In this document: piece after piece, positions 49,413-57,922 of the stretch | How positions within the stretch are numbered: the stretch's first letter is position 1 | Layout: every line of letters starts with the position of its first letter | From: Symbiobacterium terraclitae | GTDB lineage: Bacteria > Bacillota > Sulfobacillia > Symbiobacteriales > Symbiobacteriaceae | Assembly: GCF_017874315.1 (NCBI RefSeq) | Contig: NZ_JAGGLG010000001.1 | Location: 124,001 to 188,000 of the forward strand | Direction: 5' to 3' | Length of the DNA: 64,000 bases | Program-made: the position numbers and the translations under genes | The notes under the pieces: generated by a model | The model's input: the letters and a program-made list of their open reading frames with translations, nothing else | What the model was told of the DNA's origin: nothing | Databases searched by the model: none

Positions 49413-50744
49413 TTGGTCTGGATCCAGCTACTGGTCGTCCTCATCTTCCTGTACCTCGGCGTCCGGCTGGGCGGCGCCGGAATCGGCCTCGCCAGCGGCG
49501 TCGGCCTCGCAGCACTGGTCTTCATCTTCAAGCTCGAACCCACCTCGCCTCCCATCGACGTCATGCTCATGATCCTCGCCGTCGTCTGTGCGGCTTCGGC
49601 CATGCAGGCGGCGGGCGGCCTTGACTATCTGGTCAACCTGGCCGAGCGGCTGCTGCGCAGCAACCCGAAACAGATCACCTTCCTCGGCCCCATCGTCACG
49701 TACCTGTTCACCTTCTTCGCCGGCACCGGCCACGTGGCGTACTCGGTGCTGCCGGTCATCGCTGAGGTCGCCCGCGAGACCCGCATCCGTCCCGAGCGGC
49801 CGCTCTCCATCTCGGTCATCGCCTCCCAGTTCGCCATCACCGGCGGTCCGATCTCGGCGGCCATGGTGGCCATGCTCGGCATGACCGAATCCATGGGCAT
49901 GACCCTGCCCAAGCTGATGCTGATCACCGCCCCGTCCACGTTCCTCGCCTGCATGATCGCCGCCTTCATCTGCAACCACCTGGGCAAGGAGCTCGAGGAC
50001 GATCCCGAGTACCAGCGGCGCGTCGCGGCCGGCCTCATCCAGCCGGTCAAGCCCAAGACGGCCGAGGAGCTGGCCCGGGTCGAGGTCAAGCCTGGCGCGA
50101 AGACCTCCGTGGTCATCTTCCTCCTGGCTGCGATCGCAGTCGTCGTCCTTGGCGCCGTCCCGTCGCTGCGGCCGACCTTCGTCCACGCCGACGGCAGCAC
50201 GGCGACCCTGCAGATGTGGCACGCCATCTGCATCGTCATGCTGGTCGCCGCCACCTGTATCCTGTGGCTCACGAAGTGCGATGTCGGGTCTCTCGTCAAG
50301 GGCTCGGTCTTCCAGGCCGGCGCCAACGCCCTGATCGCCATCTTCGGCATCGCCTGGGCCGGCGACACCTGGTTCAGCGGCAACTCGGCCGTCATCAACG
50401 CCCAGCTGGGCGGCGTCGTCCAGTCGGCCCCGTGGCTCCTGGCCATCGTGCTGTTCTTCTTCTCGGTACTGGTCAACTCCCAGGCGGCGACCGCCCGGGC
50501 CATCATGCCGCTGGGCATCGCCCTGGGGATTCCGGTGCCCTTCCTGGCGGCCATGTTCCCCGCCGTCAACGGCTACTTCTTCCTGCCGAACTACGGCCCG
50601 ATCATCGCCGCCATCAACTTCGACTCGACCGGTACGACCCGCATCGGCAAGTACGTACTGAACCACTCTTTCATGATCCCCGGCCTGATCGCCGTCGTCC
50701 TCAGCGTGGCGTTCGGCTTCCTGATGCAGGCCATCGTCTTCTGA
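49413..50744 (+). CDS. Anaerobic C4-dicarboxylate carrier (DcuA/DcuB type)
   Basis: A 443-residue carrier with about 11 helices. Dcu family marks: GGLDYLVNLAERLLRSNP, LFTFFAGTGHVAYSVLPVI, SQFAITGGPISAAMVAMLG and ATARAIMPLGIALGIP. DcuA/DcuB exchange fumarate or aspartate for succinate under anaerobic conditions. The TTG at 49413 is 7 bases from GAGGAGGG. It stands alone and ends in a good terminator. Which Dcu subtype is uncertain. Confidence 0.9.
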   Translation: MVWIQLLVVLIFLYLGVRLGGAGIGLASGVGLAALVFIFKLEPTSPPIDVMLMILAVVCAASAMQAAGGLDYLVNLAERLLRSNPKQITFLGPIVTYLFTFFAGTGHVAYSVLPVIAEVARETRIRPERPLSISVIASQFAITGGPISAAMVAMLGMTESMGMTLPKLMLITAPSTFLACMIAAFICNHLGKELEDDPEYQRRVAAGLIQPVKPKTAEELARVEVKPGAKTSVVIFLLAAIAVVVLGAVPSLRPTFVHADGSTATLQMWHAICIVMLVAATCILWLTKCDVGSLVKGSVFQAGANALIAIFGIAWAGDTWFSGNSAVINAQLGGVVQSAPWLLAIVLFFFSVLVNSQAATARAIMPLGIALGIPVPFLAAMFPAVNGYFFLPNYGPIIAAINFDSTGTTRIGKYVLNHSFMIPGLIAVVLSVAFGFLMQAIVF

Positions 50745-50758
50745 GCGACCTGACGGCT

Positions 50759-50792
50759 GCCGGCCCTTCCCGATATGGGAGGGGCCGGCTTT
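50759..50792 (+). terminator. Terminator after the dicarboxylate carrier
   Basis: GCCGGCCCTTCCC (50759-50771), loop GATAT, GGGAGGGGCCGGC (50777-50789; one G-T pair), TTT. A second stem, GGCGCGCA/TGCGCGCC with a T-rich loop, lies at 50818-50839. Confidence 0.8.
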
Positions 50793-50842
50793 CGTTCTGG
50801 GTGGATGCGGCAGCGCAGGCGCGCATTTTTCTGCGCGCCCGA

Positions 50843-50868
50843 TGAACTCTCGGTGGGTGACGGGCGTC
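50843..50868 (+). promoter_or_regulatory. SigY-like promoter of the sigY operon
   Basis: TGAACTC (50843-50849), 15 bases, CGTC (50865-50868). Bacillus SigY promoters read TGAACGC-N15-CGTC, so this differs at one base. It faces the ABC-sigY operon, suggesting autoregulation. The start point would be near 50876, giving a very short leader. Confidence 0.5.
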
Positions 50869-50881
50869 GGACCGGCGGGTG

Positions 50882-51805
50882 ATGCAGATGAACAGGACGC
50901 CCTTTCTCGAAATGAGCCACGTCGCCAAGGGGTTTTCCGGACGACCGGTGCTGACCGACCTGAACCTGACGGTGGGCCGCGGCGAGATCGTGGGCTTCAT
51001 CGGCCCCAACGGGTCCGGCAAGACGACCACCGTGCGCCTGCTGAACGGCGTCATCGACCCCGACGGGGGGACGATCACCGTGGGCGGGTACGATCCCCGG
51101 GTCGACGGCGAGGCGGTCCGCCGCATGGCGGGCGTGCTCACCGAGTCGGCCGGTCTCTACATGAACCTGACCGGCCGGCAGAACCTGCGCTTCTTCGCCG
51201 ACCTCTACGGGGTGGACGAGCCCGGTCGGGCCGACGCCCTGCTGGAGGAGTTCGGCCTGTCCGACGCCGCTGACCGCAAGGTGGGCACCTACTCGACGGG
51301 CATGAGGAAGCGCCTGGGCCTGGCCAGGGCGCTCCTGCACCGGCCCCGGGTGCTCTTCCTGGACGAGCCCACCAACGGCCTGGACCCCGAGGGCATCCGC
51401 ATGGTCCTCGGCTACATCCGCCAGTTGAACGAGCGCGACGGCACCACGGTGATGATCTGCTCCCACCTGCTGCAGCAGCTGGAGCAGGTCTGCCACCGCT
51501 ACCTGTTCCTGCAGGGGGGCAGGGTGGTGGAGCAGGGCACCCTGGCGGAGCTGGAGGCCCGCCACTTCCCCACCGTGACCCTGGAGGTCGAGACCGACCT
51601 GGCGCTGGCCGGCGGCGAGTACCGCGGCGTCCCCGCCGCCCGGGTGGGACCGGGGCGCATCGCCTTCACCCTGCGTTCCCGTGACGACGTACCGCACCTG
51701 CTGCGCCGCCTGGCGCAGGAGGCTTCGGTCTACAGCGCGGCGCCGGTGCAGCGAGACCTGGAGGCGCTCTACTTCAAGATCAGGGAGGGTACGGCGGATG
51801 AATAG
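50882..51805 (+). CDS. ABC transporter ATPase (YxlF-like)
   Basis: A 307-residue ABC-2 type ATPase: Walker A GFIGPNGSGKTTTVRLLNG, signature TYSTGMRKRLGLARALLHRP, Walker B VLFLDEPTNGLDPEG and switch MICSHLLQQLE. The C-terminal 80 residues are the usual regulatory tail. It pairs with the permease at 51798. In Bacillus the sigY operon encodes YxlF-YxlG of the same type. Three starts are close together (GTG 50879, ATG 50882, ATG 50888) and no strong ribosome site is present, which fits a short SigY transcript. Confidence 0.9.
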   Translation: MQMNRTPFLEMSHVAKGFSGRPVLTDLNLTVGRGEIVGFIGPNGSGKTTTVRLLNGVIDPDGGTITVGGYDPRVDGEAVRRMAGVLTESAGLYMNLTGRQNLRFFADLYGVDEPGRADALLEEFGLSDAADRKVGTYSTGMRKRLGLARALLHRPRVLFLDEPTNGLDPEGIRMVLGYIRQLNERDGTTVMICSHLLQQLEQVCHRYLFLQGGRVVEQGTLAELEARHFPTVTLEVETDLALAGGEYRGVPAARVGPGRIAFTLRSRDDVPHLLRRLAQEASVYSAAPVQRDLEALYFKIREGTADE

Positions 51806-52634
51806 AAGAGCGATACTCGCCATTGCGCGGAAGGACATTCAGGCCATCACCGCCAATCTGCAGGTCTGGCTGCCCATGCTGATCGTCCCGCTCATCCTGG
51901 GCATCGGGCTCCCCCTGGGACTGGTGCTGGCCTTCCGCTTCGGGGCGGAGTCGCTGGCGCCGGCGGATGTGCAGGCCATGCTGGCGTGGCTGGACAAGCT
52001 GCCGGCCGGAGAACTGGCTGCCGTGCTGTCAACCATGACGGAGCTGAACCAGAAGCTGATCTACGTGAGCACAAACTACATGCTGGCCCCGTTCTTCCTG
52101 ATGATCCCGCTCATGACCGCCTCGGTCATCGCCGCCGACTCGTTCGCCGGCGAGAAGGAGCGGGGCACCCTGGAGACGCTGCTCTTCGCCCCGGTGGACC
52201 TGCGGTCGCTCTTCACGGGCAAGGTGCTGGCCTCGCTCGTGCCTGCGGTGGTCATCTCGCTGGTGACCTTCCTGCTCTGCGCCCTCTCGGTCAATCTGGC
52301 CGCGTGGCCGCTGTTCCACCGGGTCTTCTTCCCGCAGTTCAACTGGCTGCCGCTGATGCTCCTGGTCATCCCGGGCGTGTCGCTGCTGGCCATCCTCATC
52401 AACGTCTTCATCAGCGCCCGCGTGGCCACCTTCCAGGCGGCCTACCAGATGGGCGGCACGGTGGTGCTCCCCGTGCTGCTGCTGGGGGTGGGGCAGGCGA
52501 CCGGCGCCCTGGTGCTGAGTGATCTGGTGGTGACGCTGGTGGGGCTTGTGGTGGCGGCCATCGATGTTCTGCTGCTCTGGCAGGTGCTTTGCCACATGAA
52601 CCGGAATCAACTCTTCGCGAGCCAGGTCCGCTGA
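51798..52634 (+). CDS. ABC-2 permease (YxlG-like)
   Basis: A 278-residue membrane protein of the ABC-2 permease type: about six helices, with the long outside loop between the first two and the motif SFAGEKERGTLETLLFAPVD in the cytoplasmic part. ATG at 51798 overlaps the ATPase gene by 8 bases. Together they would make an exporter or immunity-type pump; the substrate is unknown. sigY follows 37 bases on. Confidence 0.88.
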   Translation: MNRRAILAIARKDIQAITANLQVWLPMLIVPLILGIGLPLGLVLAFRFGAESLAPADVQAMLAWLDKLPAGELAAVLSTMTELNQKLIYVSTNYMLAPFFLMIPLMTASVIAADSFAGEKERGTLETLLFAPVDLRSLFTGKVLASLVPAVVISLVTFLLCALSVNLAAWPLFHRVFFPQFNWLPLMLLVIPGVSLLAILINVFISARVATFQAAYQMGGTVVLPVLLLGVGQATGALVLSDLVVTLVGLVVAAIDVLLLWQVLCHMNRNQLFASQVR

Positions 52635-52671
52635 GGCCGGCCCGACTACCGCAGACCGGCAGGTGAAGCCA

Positions 52672-53193
52672 GTGGACGATCTGCAGCTGATCCGGCAGGC
52701 GCAGCGCGGGGATCAGGCCGCCCTGGCCCGCCTGCTGCAAGCGCAGTACCTGCCGGTGAAGAAGTACCTCGTCACCATCACCTTCGACCGCAACCTGGCG
52801 GAGGATCTCACGCAGGAGACGATGATCCGCGCGATCGAGCGCATCGGCCAGTTCGAAGGGCGCGCCCGGTTCAGCACGTGGCTCTGCTCCATCGCCACGC
52901 GCCTGTACCTGGACTGGCTGCGGCGGCAGAAGCGGCAGCGGCAGTTGCAGGCGCGGGCGGCGGAGGAGCTCCTGCTGGGGCAGCAGGATACTTCGCCGGA
53001 GGTCCGCAGCCTGATGGCGCAGCTGCAGGCCCTGCCCCGGGAAGTGGCGCTCCCGGTGGTCCTCAAGCACTACTACGGGTACACGTACGAGGAGATCGCC
53101 GAGTGGATGGAGATCCCGGTGGGCACGGTGAAGTCGCGCATCTTCAACGCCGTGCGCACCTTGCGAAGGGGGCTGGACCAGGATGAGGCGTGA
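52672..53193 (+). CDS. sigY: ECF sigma factor, SigY-like
   Basis: A 173-residue group-4 sigma factor. Region 2 is LVTITFDRNLAEDLTQETMI and GRARFSTWLCSIATRLYLDW; region 4 is YYGYTYEEIAEWMEIPVGTV and KSRIFNAVRTLRRGL. The neighbours (ABC pair, small anti-sigma-like protein, small membrane protein) match the Bacillus sigY-yxlCDEFG set, which supports SigY. GTG at 52672 is 7 bases from GGCAGGTG; it overlaps the next gene by 11 bases. Confidence 0.88.
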   Translation: MDDLQLIRQAQRGDQAALARLLQAQYLPVKKYLVTITFDRNLAEDLTQETMIRAIERIGQFEGRARFSTWLCSIATRLYLDWLRRQKRQRQLQARAAEELLLGQQDTSPEVRSLMAQLQALPREVALPVVLKHYYGYTYEEIAEWMEIPVGTVKSRIFNAVRTLRRGLDQDEA

Positions 53194-53515
53194 CGGGCGT
53201 GAGACCCTGGAACCGTGGGAGCGTGCGCTCCGGGAGGGCCTGGACGGCCTCTCGGCCCCCGTGGAGCAGGAGAGCCCGCCCGACCTGGGGACGCTCCTGA
53301 TGCTGGTGCACGACGTGCAGCGAGCACAGCGGCAGGCGTTGCGCCGCGACCTGCTGCTGTTCCTGGCCGTGGCCGCGCTGGTCCTCGCCGGCGGCCTGTG
53401 GGCGATGATGAACTTCCCGCTGCAGTACCTGATCGTCCAGGCCGCGCTGGCGGTGGCGCTGGGGGCCGGGGCGGCCCTCTGGCGGGCGGAGGGGAGGCGG
53501 GCCGGCCATGAATGA
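53183..53515 (+). CDS. yxlC: Membrane anti-sigma-like protein (YxlC-like)
   Basis: A 110-residue protein: soluble N-terminal half (WERALREGLDGLSAPVEQES, LGTLLMLVHDVQRAQRQ) followed by two membrane helices (LLLFLAVAALVLAGGLWAM, LIVQAALAVALGAGAALWR). This layout and the 11-base overlap with sigY fit YxlC, an anti-sigma factor that holds SigY at the membrane. The assignment rests mainly on context. Confidence 0.7.
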   Translation: MRRDGRETLEPWERALREGLDGLSAPVEQESPPDLGTLLMLVHDVQRAQRQALRRDLLLFLAVAALVLAGGLWAMMNFPLQYLIVQAALAVALGAGAALWRAEGRRAGHE

Positions 53516-53708
53516 GGTCGCACAGCTGCCCTGGTGGGCCTGGGTGCTGATCGGCTTTCTGCTGGGGGCCCAGGGAGTCTGCCTCTTCCTGGACAGCCGC
53601 AGGCGCGGCGCCCGGGCCTGGTTCTGGGGGCTCCTGGGGCTGGTTCACTTCCCCATGTCCAGCCTGGTCTACTGGCTGCTGGTGGTGCGCCCGGCACGGC
53701 GCCGCTAG
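53508..53708 (+). CDS. Small membrane protein (YxlE/PLD-nuclease-N-like)
   Basis: A 66-residue two-helix protein (WVLIGFLLGAQGVCLFLDSR, GLLGLVHFPMSSLVYWLLVV). The arrangement, two helices around a short basic loop, is that of PLDc_N proteins such as YxlE, a second negative factor of SigY. ATG at 53508 overlaps the anti-sigma gene by 8 bases. It ends the operon; a terminator follows. Confidence 0.65.
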   Translation: MNEVAQLPWWAWVLIGFLLGAQGVCLFLDSRRRGARAWFWGLLGLVHFPMSSLVYWLLVVRPARRR

Positions 53709-53718
53709 GGAGCGCGGC

Positions 53719-53746
53719 GAGCCATCCCGGTCGGGATGGCTCTTTT
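53719..53746 (+). terminator. Terminator of the sigY operon
   Basis: GAGCCATCCC (53719-53728), loop GGTC, GGGATGGCTC (53733-53742), TTTT. Confidence 0.9.
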
Positions 53747-53760
53747 CGTGGGCGCAACCC

Positions 53761-53789
53761 TTTCAGGTTTGGGCAGGAACAGGTAGAAT
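53761..53789 (+). promoter_or_regulatory. Promoter of the ynbB-DUF456-glnA operon
   Basis: TTTCAG (53761-53766), 17 bases, TAGAAT (53784-53789). Confidence 0.55.
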
Positions 53790-53831
53790 AGGCTCGAACC
53801 GGCTACTTGGCGATTACTGGAGGGTACACGC

Positions 53832-55106
53832 TTGAACATATGGGATCAGCTGGTGCCGGACTGCCCGGCACCGATCGCCGCAGCCGCTGCCGCCGCCCTC
53901 GAGCGCGTCCGGCCCGCCTGGGCGCAGGTGGACGAGCTGGTGCTGCGCAACCAGGCGCGGGTGCTGGCCGCCTTCCAGGAGGCCGGCGTTTCCGAGGTCC
54001 ACTTCGCCGCCTCCACCGGCTACGGATACAACGACATCGGCCGGGAGAAGCTGGACGAGCTCTTCGCCCGCGCCTTCGGCGCCGAGGCGGGCCTGGTGCG
54101 CATCCAGTTTGCCTCCGGCACCCACGCGATCGCAACGGGCCTCTTCGCCGTCCTGCGGCCCGGCGACCGCCTCATCGCGGCCGCGGGGGCACCCTACGAC
54201 ACCCTGCAGCAGGTGATCGACGGCGCACCGGGGTCCCTCGCCGAGTGGGGCGTGCGCTATGAGGAGGTCCCGCTCAGGCCGGACCTCTCCGTCGACCCGG
54301 ACGCCGTGGCCGCCGCCGTGCGGCAGCCTGACGCCCGGTGCCTCCTGATCCAGCGCTCCCGGGGATACTCGCTCCGGGCGCCGCTCTCCGTGGCGGAGAT
54401 CGGTGCGCTGATCCGCAGGGCGAAGGCGGCCAACCCCGCGATCATCGTCCTCGTCGACAACTGCTACGGCGAGTTCGTCGAGGCGCAGGAGCCGCCCCAC
54501 GTGGGGGCGGATCTGACCTGCGGGTCCCTGATCAAGAATCCCGGCGGCGGCATCGCCCCCAGCGGCGGCTACATCGTCGGCCGGGCCGACCTGGTGGAGC
54601 GGGCCGCAGCGCACCTGTTCGCCCCCGGCATCGGGACGGAGGTGGGGGCCAACGCCGGTGTCAACCGGCTGCTCTTCCAGGGGCTCTTCCTGGCCCCGCA
54701 CGTGACGGGGGAGGCGCTGCGGGGCGCCCAGTTCACCGCCGCCTTCTTCGACCTGCTGGGTTTCCGGGTGCGGCCGGCCTTCGACGCCCCCCGCTCCGAC
54801 CTGGTGCAGGCGGTGGAGCTGGGCTCCGCGGAGGGCCTCAAGGCCTTCTGCCAGGCCGTGCAGAAGGCGAGCCCGGTCGACGCGCACGTGCGGCCCGAGC
54901 CCTGGGCCATGCCCGGCTACACCGACCCGGTGATCATGGCCGCGGGCACGTTCGTGCAGGGCTCCTCGGTGGAGCTCTCCGCCGACGGGCCCGTGCGGCC
55001 GCCCTACGCCGCCTACTTCCAGGGCGGCCTCACCCGGGAGCACGTGGTGCTGACCGCTTTGCGCGCCGCGAACGAACTGGCGGCCGCGGGCGTCCTTAGA
55101 GCGTAG
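53832..55106 (+). CDS. ynbB: YnbB-type PLP-dependent C-S lyase
   Basis: A 424-residue fold-type I PLP enzyme of the 'aluminum resistance/methionine gamma-lyase' group: STGYGYNDIGREKLDELFAR, VRIQFASGTHAIATGLFAVL and the PLP lysine in CGSLIKNPGGGIAPSGGYIV. The true substrate is unknown; it may split a C-S bond. Bacillus has ynbB just before glnR-glnA, as here before glnA. TTG at 53832 after GGAGGG. Confidence 0.9.
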   Translation: MNIWDQLVPDCPAPIAAAAAAALERVRPAWAQVDELVLRNQARVLAAFQEAGVSEVHFAASTGYGYNDIGREKLDELFARAFGAEAGLVRIQFASGTHAIATGLFAVLRPGDRLIAAAGAPYDTLQQVIDGAPGSLAEWGVRYEEVPLRPDLSVDPDAVAAAVRQPDARCLLIQRSRGYSLRAPLSVAEIGALIRRAKAANPAIIVLVDNCYGEFVEAQEPPHVGADLTCGSLIKNPGGGIAPSGGYIVGRADLVERAAAHLFAPGIGTEVGANAGVNRLLFQGLFLAPHVTGEALRGAQFTAAFFDLLGFRVRPAFDAPRSDLVQAVELGSAEGLKAFCQAVQKASPVDAHVRPEPWAMPGYTDPVIMAAGTFVQGSSVELSADGPVRPPYAAYFQGGLTREHVVLTALRAANELAAAGVLRA

Positions 55107-55138
55107 GCGTTTTCTGTTCTACGCGGGGGAGTGATCGC

Positions 55139-55624
55139 ATGTCTCTCCAGGGGATTGCCTTCATGGCCGCGGTGGCTGTGATGGTTTTGGGCGTGCTGGG
55201 CACGCTGATTCCAGCCCTGCCCGGGCTGCCCGTCATCTTCCTGGCCATGCTGGGCTACGGCGCAGTGGAGGGGTTCCGGGAGATGACCCCCGGCTTCCTC
55301 ATCGCCGCCCTGCTGGTGGTGGCGGCGACGCAGGTGGCGGAGCACTACGCCAGGGCCTGGGGCGCGCGGCGCTTCGGGGCGGGCAGGGCCGGCGCCTGGG
55401 GCGCCGTGATCGGCTCCATCGCCGGGCTCTTCTTCATGCCCCTCGGCCTCGTGCTGGGCCCGTTCCTCGGTGCGGCCCTCTTCGAGCTGTTCACCGGACG
55501 CCCGGGCGGCGAGGCGCTCCGGGCCGGCGTCGGCGGCCTGGTGGGGGTGCTGGGCTCCGTGGCCGTCAACCTGGTGGTGGCGCTGGGGCTCACCGTGGCG
55601 TTTATCGTGAAGGTGCTCATCTAG
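55139..55624 (+). CDS. DUF456 membrane protein
   Basis: A 161-residue membrane protein with four or five helices and a glycine-rich sequence typical of DUF456: [40 protein letters not shown] and [11 protein letters not shown]-like. Function unknown. It starts 32 bases after ynbB and ends 16 bases before glnA. In Bacillus the corresponding place is held by glnR, which is missing here. Confidence 0.85.
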   Translation: MSLQGIAFMAAVAVMVLGVLGTLIPALPGLPVIFLAMLGYGAVEGFREMTPGFLIAALLVVAATQVAEHYARAWGARRFGAGRAGAWGAVIGSIAGLFFMPLGLVLGPFLGAALFELFTGRPGGEALRAGVGGLVGVLGSVAVNLVVALGLTVAFIVKVLI

Positions 55625-55640
55625 AGAGGAGGATGCGGTT

Positions 55641-56981
55641 GTGTCCGGACGCCCGAAGACCAAGGAAGAGGTGATGGAGCGGGTGCGGGAGCTGGACGTG
55701 CGCTTCATCCGGCTCCAGTTCACCGACATCCTCGGCCTGATCAAGAACGTTGACATCCCCGCGGAACAGCTGGAGAAGGCGCTGGACGGCCAGGTGCTCT
55801 TCGACGGCTCGTCGATCGAGGGCTTCGTGCGGGTGGAGGAGGCCGACATGCTCCTCCGGCCCGATCCGCAGACCTTCGCCGTCTTCCCCTGGCAGGAGCA
55901 GGGGGAGGGAGCGACGGCGCGGCTGATCTGCGACGTGTGCCACGCCGACGGCACCCCCTTCGAGGGCGACCCGCGGGGCACTCTGAAGCGGGTCTGCGCC
56001 GAGGCGGCGAAGCTGGGCTTCACCATGATGGTCGGCCCCGAGCCGGAGTTCTTCCTCTTCCTGCGGGAGCCGGACGGCCGGCCCACGACGAAGCCCATCG
56101 ACCAGGCCTCCTACTTCGACCTGGGCCCGGTGGACCGGGGGGAGGAGTGCCGGCGCGACTGCGTGCTGGCCCTGCAGAAGATGGGGTTTGAGATCGAGTC
56201 CTCCCACCACGAGGTGGCCCCGGGGCAGCACGAGATCGACTTCAAGTACACCGACGCCGTGGCCGCCGCCGACAACATCGCCACCTTCCGGTTCGTCGTG
56301 CGCACCATCGCCATCCAGCACGGGCTGCACGCCTCGTTCATGCCGAAGCCGGTGGCGGGCGTCAACGGCTCGGGCATGCACCTGCACATGTCGCTCTTCC
56401 GCGACGGCGAGAACGCCTTCTACGACCCGAGCCAGCCCGACGGCGTGTCGCCGCTGCTCAAGCAGTTCATCGCCGGACTGCTCCTGCACGCCCCGGCCTA
56501 CACCGCCATCTGCAACCCGCTGATCAACTCGTACAAGCGGCTGGTTCCCGGCTACGAGGCGCCCAGCTACATTGCCTGGTCCGAGCGGAACCGCTCGCCG
56601 CTGGTCCGCATCCCGGCCCGGAGGGGCCGCTCCACCCGCATCGAGCTGCGCTCGCCCGACCCCGCCTGCAACCCGTACCTCGCGCTGGCGGTCACGCTCG
56701 CGGCCGGGCTGGACGGCATCAAGCGGGGGCTGACGCCGCCGCCGGCGGTCAACCGGAACATCTACGCGATGACCCCCGAGGAGCGGGAGGCCGAGGGCAT
56801 CGGCATGCTGCCGCAGAGCCTGCGGGACGCCCTCGTGGCGCTTGAGGCCGACCCCGTGATCCGGGAGGCGCTGGGCGAGCAGGTCTACCGCCGGTTCGTG
56901 GAGGCGAAGTCCATCGAGTGGGAGATCTACCGGTCGCAGGTCCACCAGTGGGAGCTCGACCAGTACCTCTCCATCTTCTAG
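55641..56981 (+). CDS. glnA: Glutamine synthetase, type I
   Basis: A 446-residue GSI of the alpha type (444 in Bacillus). Motifs: [57 protein letters not shown] and [12 protein letters not shown]. It makes glutamine from glutamate, ammonia and ATP. No GlnR gene or clear GlnR box (TGTNA-N7-TNACA) was seen nearby. GTG at 55641 after GAGGAGGATG. A strong terminator follows. Confidence 0.95.
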   Translation: MSGRPKTKEEVMERVRELDVRFIRLQFTDILGLIKNVDIPAEQLEKALDGQVLFDGSSIEGFVRVEEADMLLRPDPQTFAVFPWQEQGEGATARLICDVCHADGTPFEGDPRGTLKRVCAEAAKLGFTMMVGPEPEFFLFLREPDGRPTTKPIDQASYFDLGPVDRGEECRRDCVLALQKMGFEIESSHHEVAPGQHEIDFKYTDAVAAADNIATFRFVVRTIAIQHGLHASFMPKPVAGVNGSGMHLHMSLFRDGENAFYDPSQPDGVSPLLKQFIAGLLLHAPAYTAICNPLINSYKRLVPGYEAPSYIAWSERNRSPLVRIPARRGRSTRIELRSPDPACNPYLALAVTLAAGLDGIKRGLTPPPAVNRNIYAMTPEEREAEGIGMLPQSLRDALVALEADPVIREALGEQVYRRFVEAKSIEWEIYRSQVHQWELDQYLSIF

Positions 56982-57000
56982 GGCGTGACGCGGTCACAGG

Positions 57001-57050
57001 AAACAGGAAGCCCGGCGGGAGCCACCGCTCCCACCGGGCTGTCTGTTTTC
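57001..57050. terminator. Bidirectional terminator
   Basis: AGCCCGG-C-GGGAGC (57009-57022) pairs with GCTCCC-A-CCGGGCT (57027-57040), extended by AAACAG/CTGTTT; TTTTC follows. It serves glnA and the facing lexA. Confidence 0.85.
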
Positions 57051-57069
57051 GCAGTCAGCTGCGCCCGAA

Positions 57070-57687
57070 TCAGTGCATCCGCCGGACGAGGCCGACCACC
57101 TTGCCCAGCACCTGACAGTCGGGCACGATGATCGGGTCCATGAAGCGGTTCTCGGGCTGCAGCCGGATGTGGTCCTGCTCCTTGAAGAAGCGCTTGACCG
57201 TCGCCTCGTCCTCGATGAGGGCCACGACGATGTCGCCGTTGTTGGCGTGCTGCTGCCGCTGCACCAGTACGAGGTCGCCGTCGAGGATGCCCGCTTCGAT
57301 CATCGAGTCGCCCTGGATCTTCAGGAAGAAGAGGTCGGACTCGTCCGCACGGACGAAGTCGGAGGGCAGCGGGAAGTGGTCCTCGATGGTCTCCTGGGCC
57401 AGGATCGGCTGGCCCGCCGTCACGCGGCCCACCACGGGAACCGTGATGGTGCGCTGGAGCTTCGTGGTGCTTCCGTCCAGCACCTCGATGGCCCGGGGCT
57501 TCGTGGGATCGCGGCGGATGTACCCCTTCTCCTCCAGCCGCGTCATGTGCCCGTGGACCGTGGAGCTGGAACTGAGGCCGATCGCCTCACCAATCTCCCG
57601 CACCGAGGGGGGGTAGCCCTTCGTGCGGATCTCGTCCTTGATGAACTGCAGGATCTGGCGCTGTCGCTCCGTCAGGGACTCCGGCAT
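57070..57687 (-). CDS. lexA: LexA repressor
   Basis: A 205-residue SOS repressor. Winged helix: [20 protein letters not shown] and [19 protein letters not shown]. The self-cleavage site is Ala91-Gly92 in GRVTAGQP, with Ser128 ([10 protein letters not shown]) and Lys165 (ATVKRFF) as the catalytic pair. It acts on its own promoter through the SOS box at 57801. ATG at 57687 after AGGAGGTG. The yneA-like gene diverges from it, as in Bacillus. Confidence 0.96.
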   Translation of the reverse strand: MPESLTERQRQILQFIKDEIRTKGYPPSVREIGEAIGLSSSSTVHGHMTRLEEKGYIRRDPTKPRAIEVLDGSTTKLQRTITVPVVGRVTAGQPILAQETIEDHFPLPSDFVRADESDLFFLKIQGDSMIEAGILDGDLVLVQRQQHANNGDIVVALIEDEATVKRFFKEQDHIRLQPENRFMDPIIVPDCQVLGKVVGLVRRMH

Positions 57688-57775
57688 GCAGCGACACCTC
57701 CTGAACTGACGGCGAGCGCACCCGCGATCCGGCGTCCACTCGCCCTTATCCTTCCTGCGCGGTCCGGTTGGGTAG

Positions 57776-57804
57776 ATTGTACCATATGACGGGCCTTCTG
57801 CAAA
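57776..57804 (-). promoter_or_regulatory. lexA promoter
   Basis: On the minus strand: TTTGCA (57804-57799), 17 bases, TACAAT (57781-57776). Its -35 overlaps the SOS box. Confidence 0.8.
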
Positions 57805-57814
57805 CGCCTGTTCG
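57801..57814 (-). promoter_or_regulatory. SOS box of lexA
   Basis: CGAACAGGCGTTTG on the minus strand fits the Gram-positive SOS box CGAAC-N4-GTTYG. It overlaps the lexA -35, so LexA binding blocks its own transcription. Confidence 0.85.
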
Positions 57815-57834
57815 AAAAAATGTGGTCAGGGGGG

Positions 57835-57863
57835 TTGACCAGAACGTTCATTCGTGATACCCT
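57835..57863 (+). promoter_or_regulatory. Promoter of the yneA-like gene
   Basis: TTGACC (57835-57840), 17 bases, TACCCT (57858-57863). Confidence 0.7.
57841..57854 (+). promoter_or_regulatory. Second SOS box, between the -35 and -10 of the yneA-like gene
   Basis: The minus-strand reading CGAATGAACGTTCT matches the box with two changes. It fills the promoter spacer of the divergent gene. Its centre is 40 bp from the first box. Confidence 0.65.
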
Positions 57864-57922
57864 CAAGGCGAACAGAGGTTCCGCTGGCTGCGGCGATGTG
57901 TTCGGGCGAGGGAGGGTTCACG

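Noticed and set aside
55107-55640. GlnR/TnrA box upstream of glnA
   Set aside because: The 16-base spacer before glnA has no TGTNA-N7-TNACA, and glnA seems to be read from the ynbB promoter.
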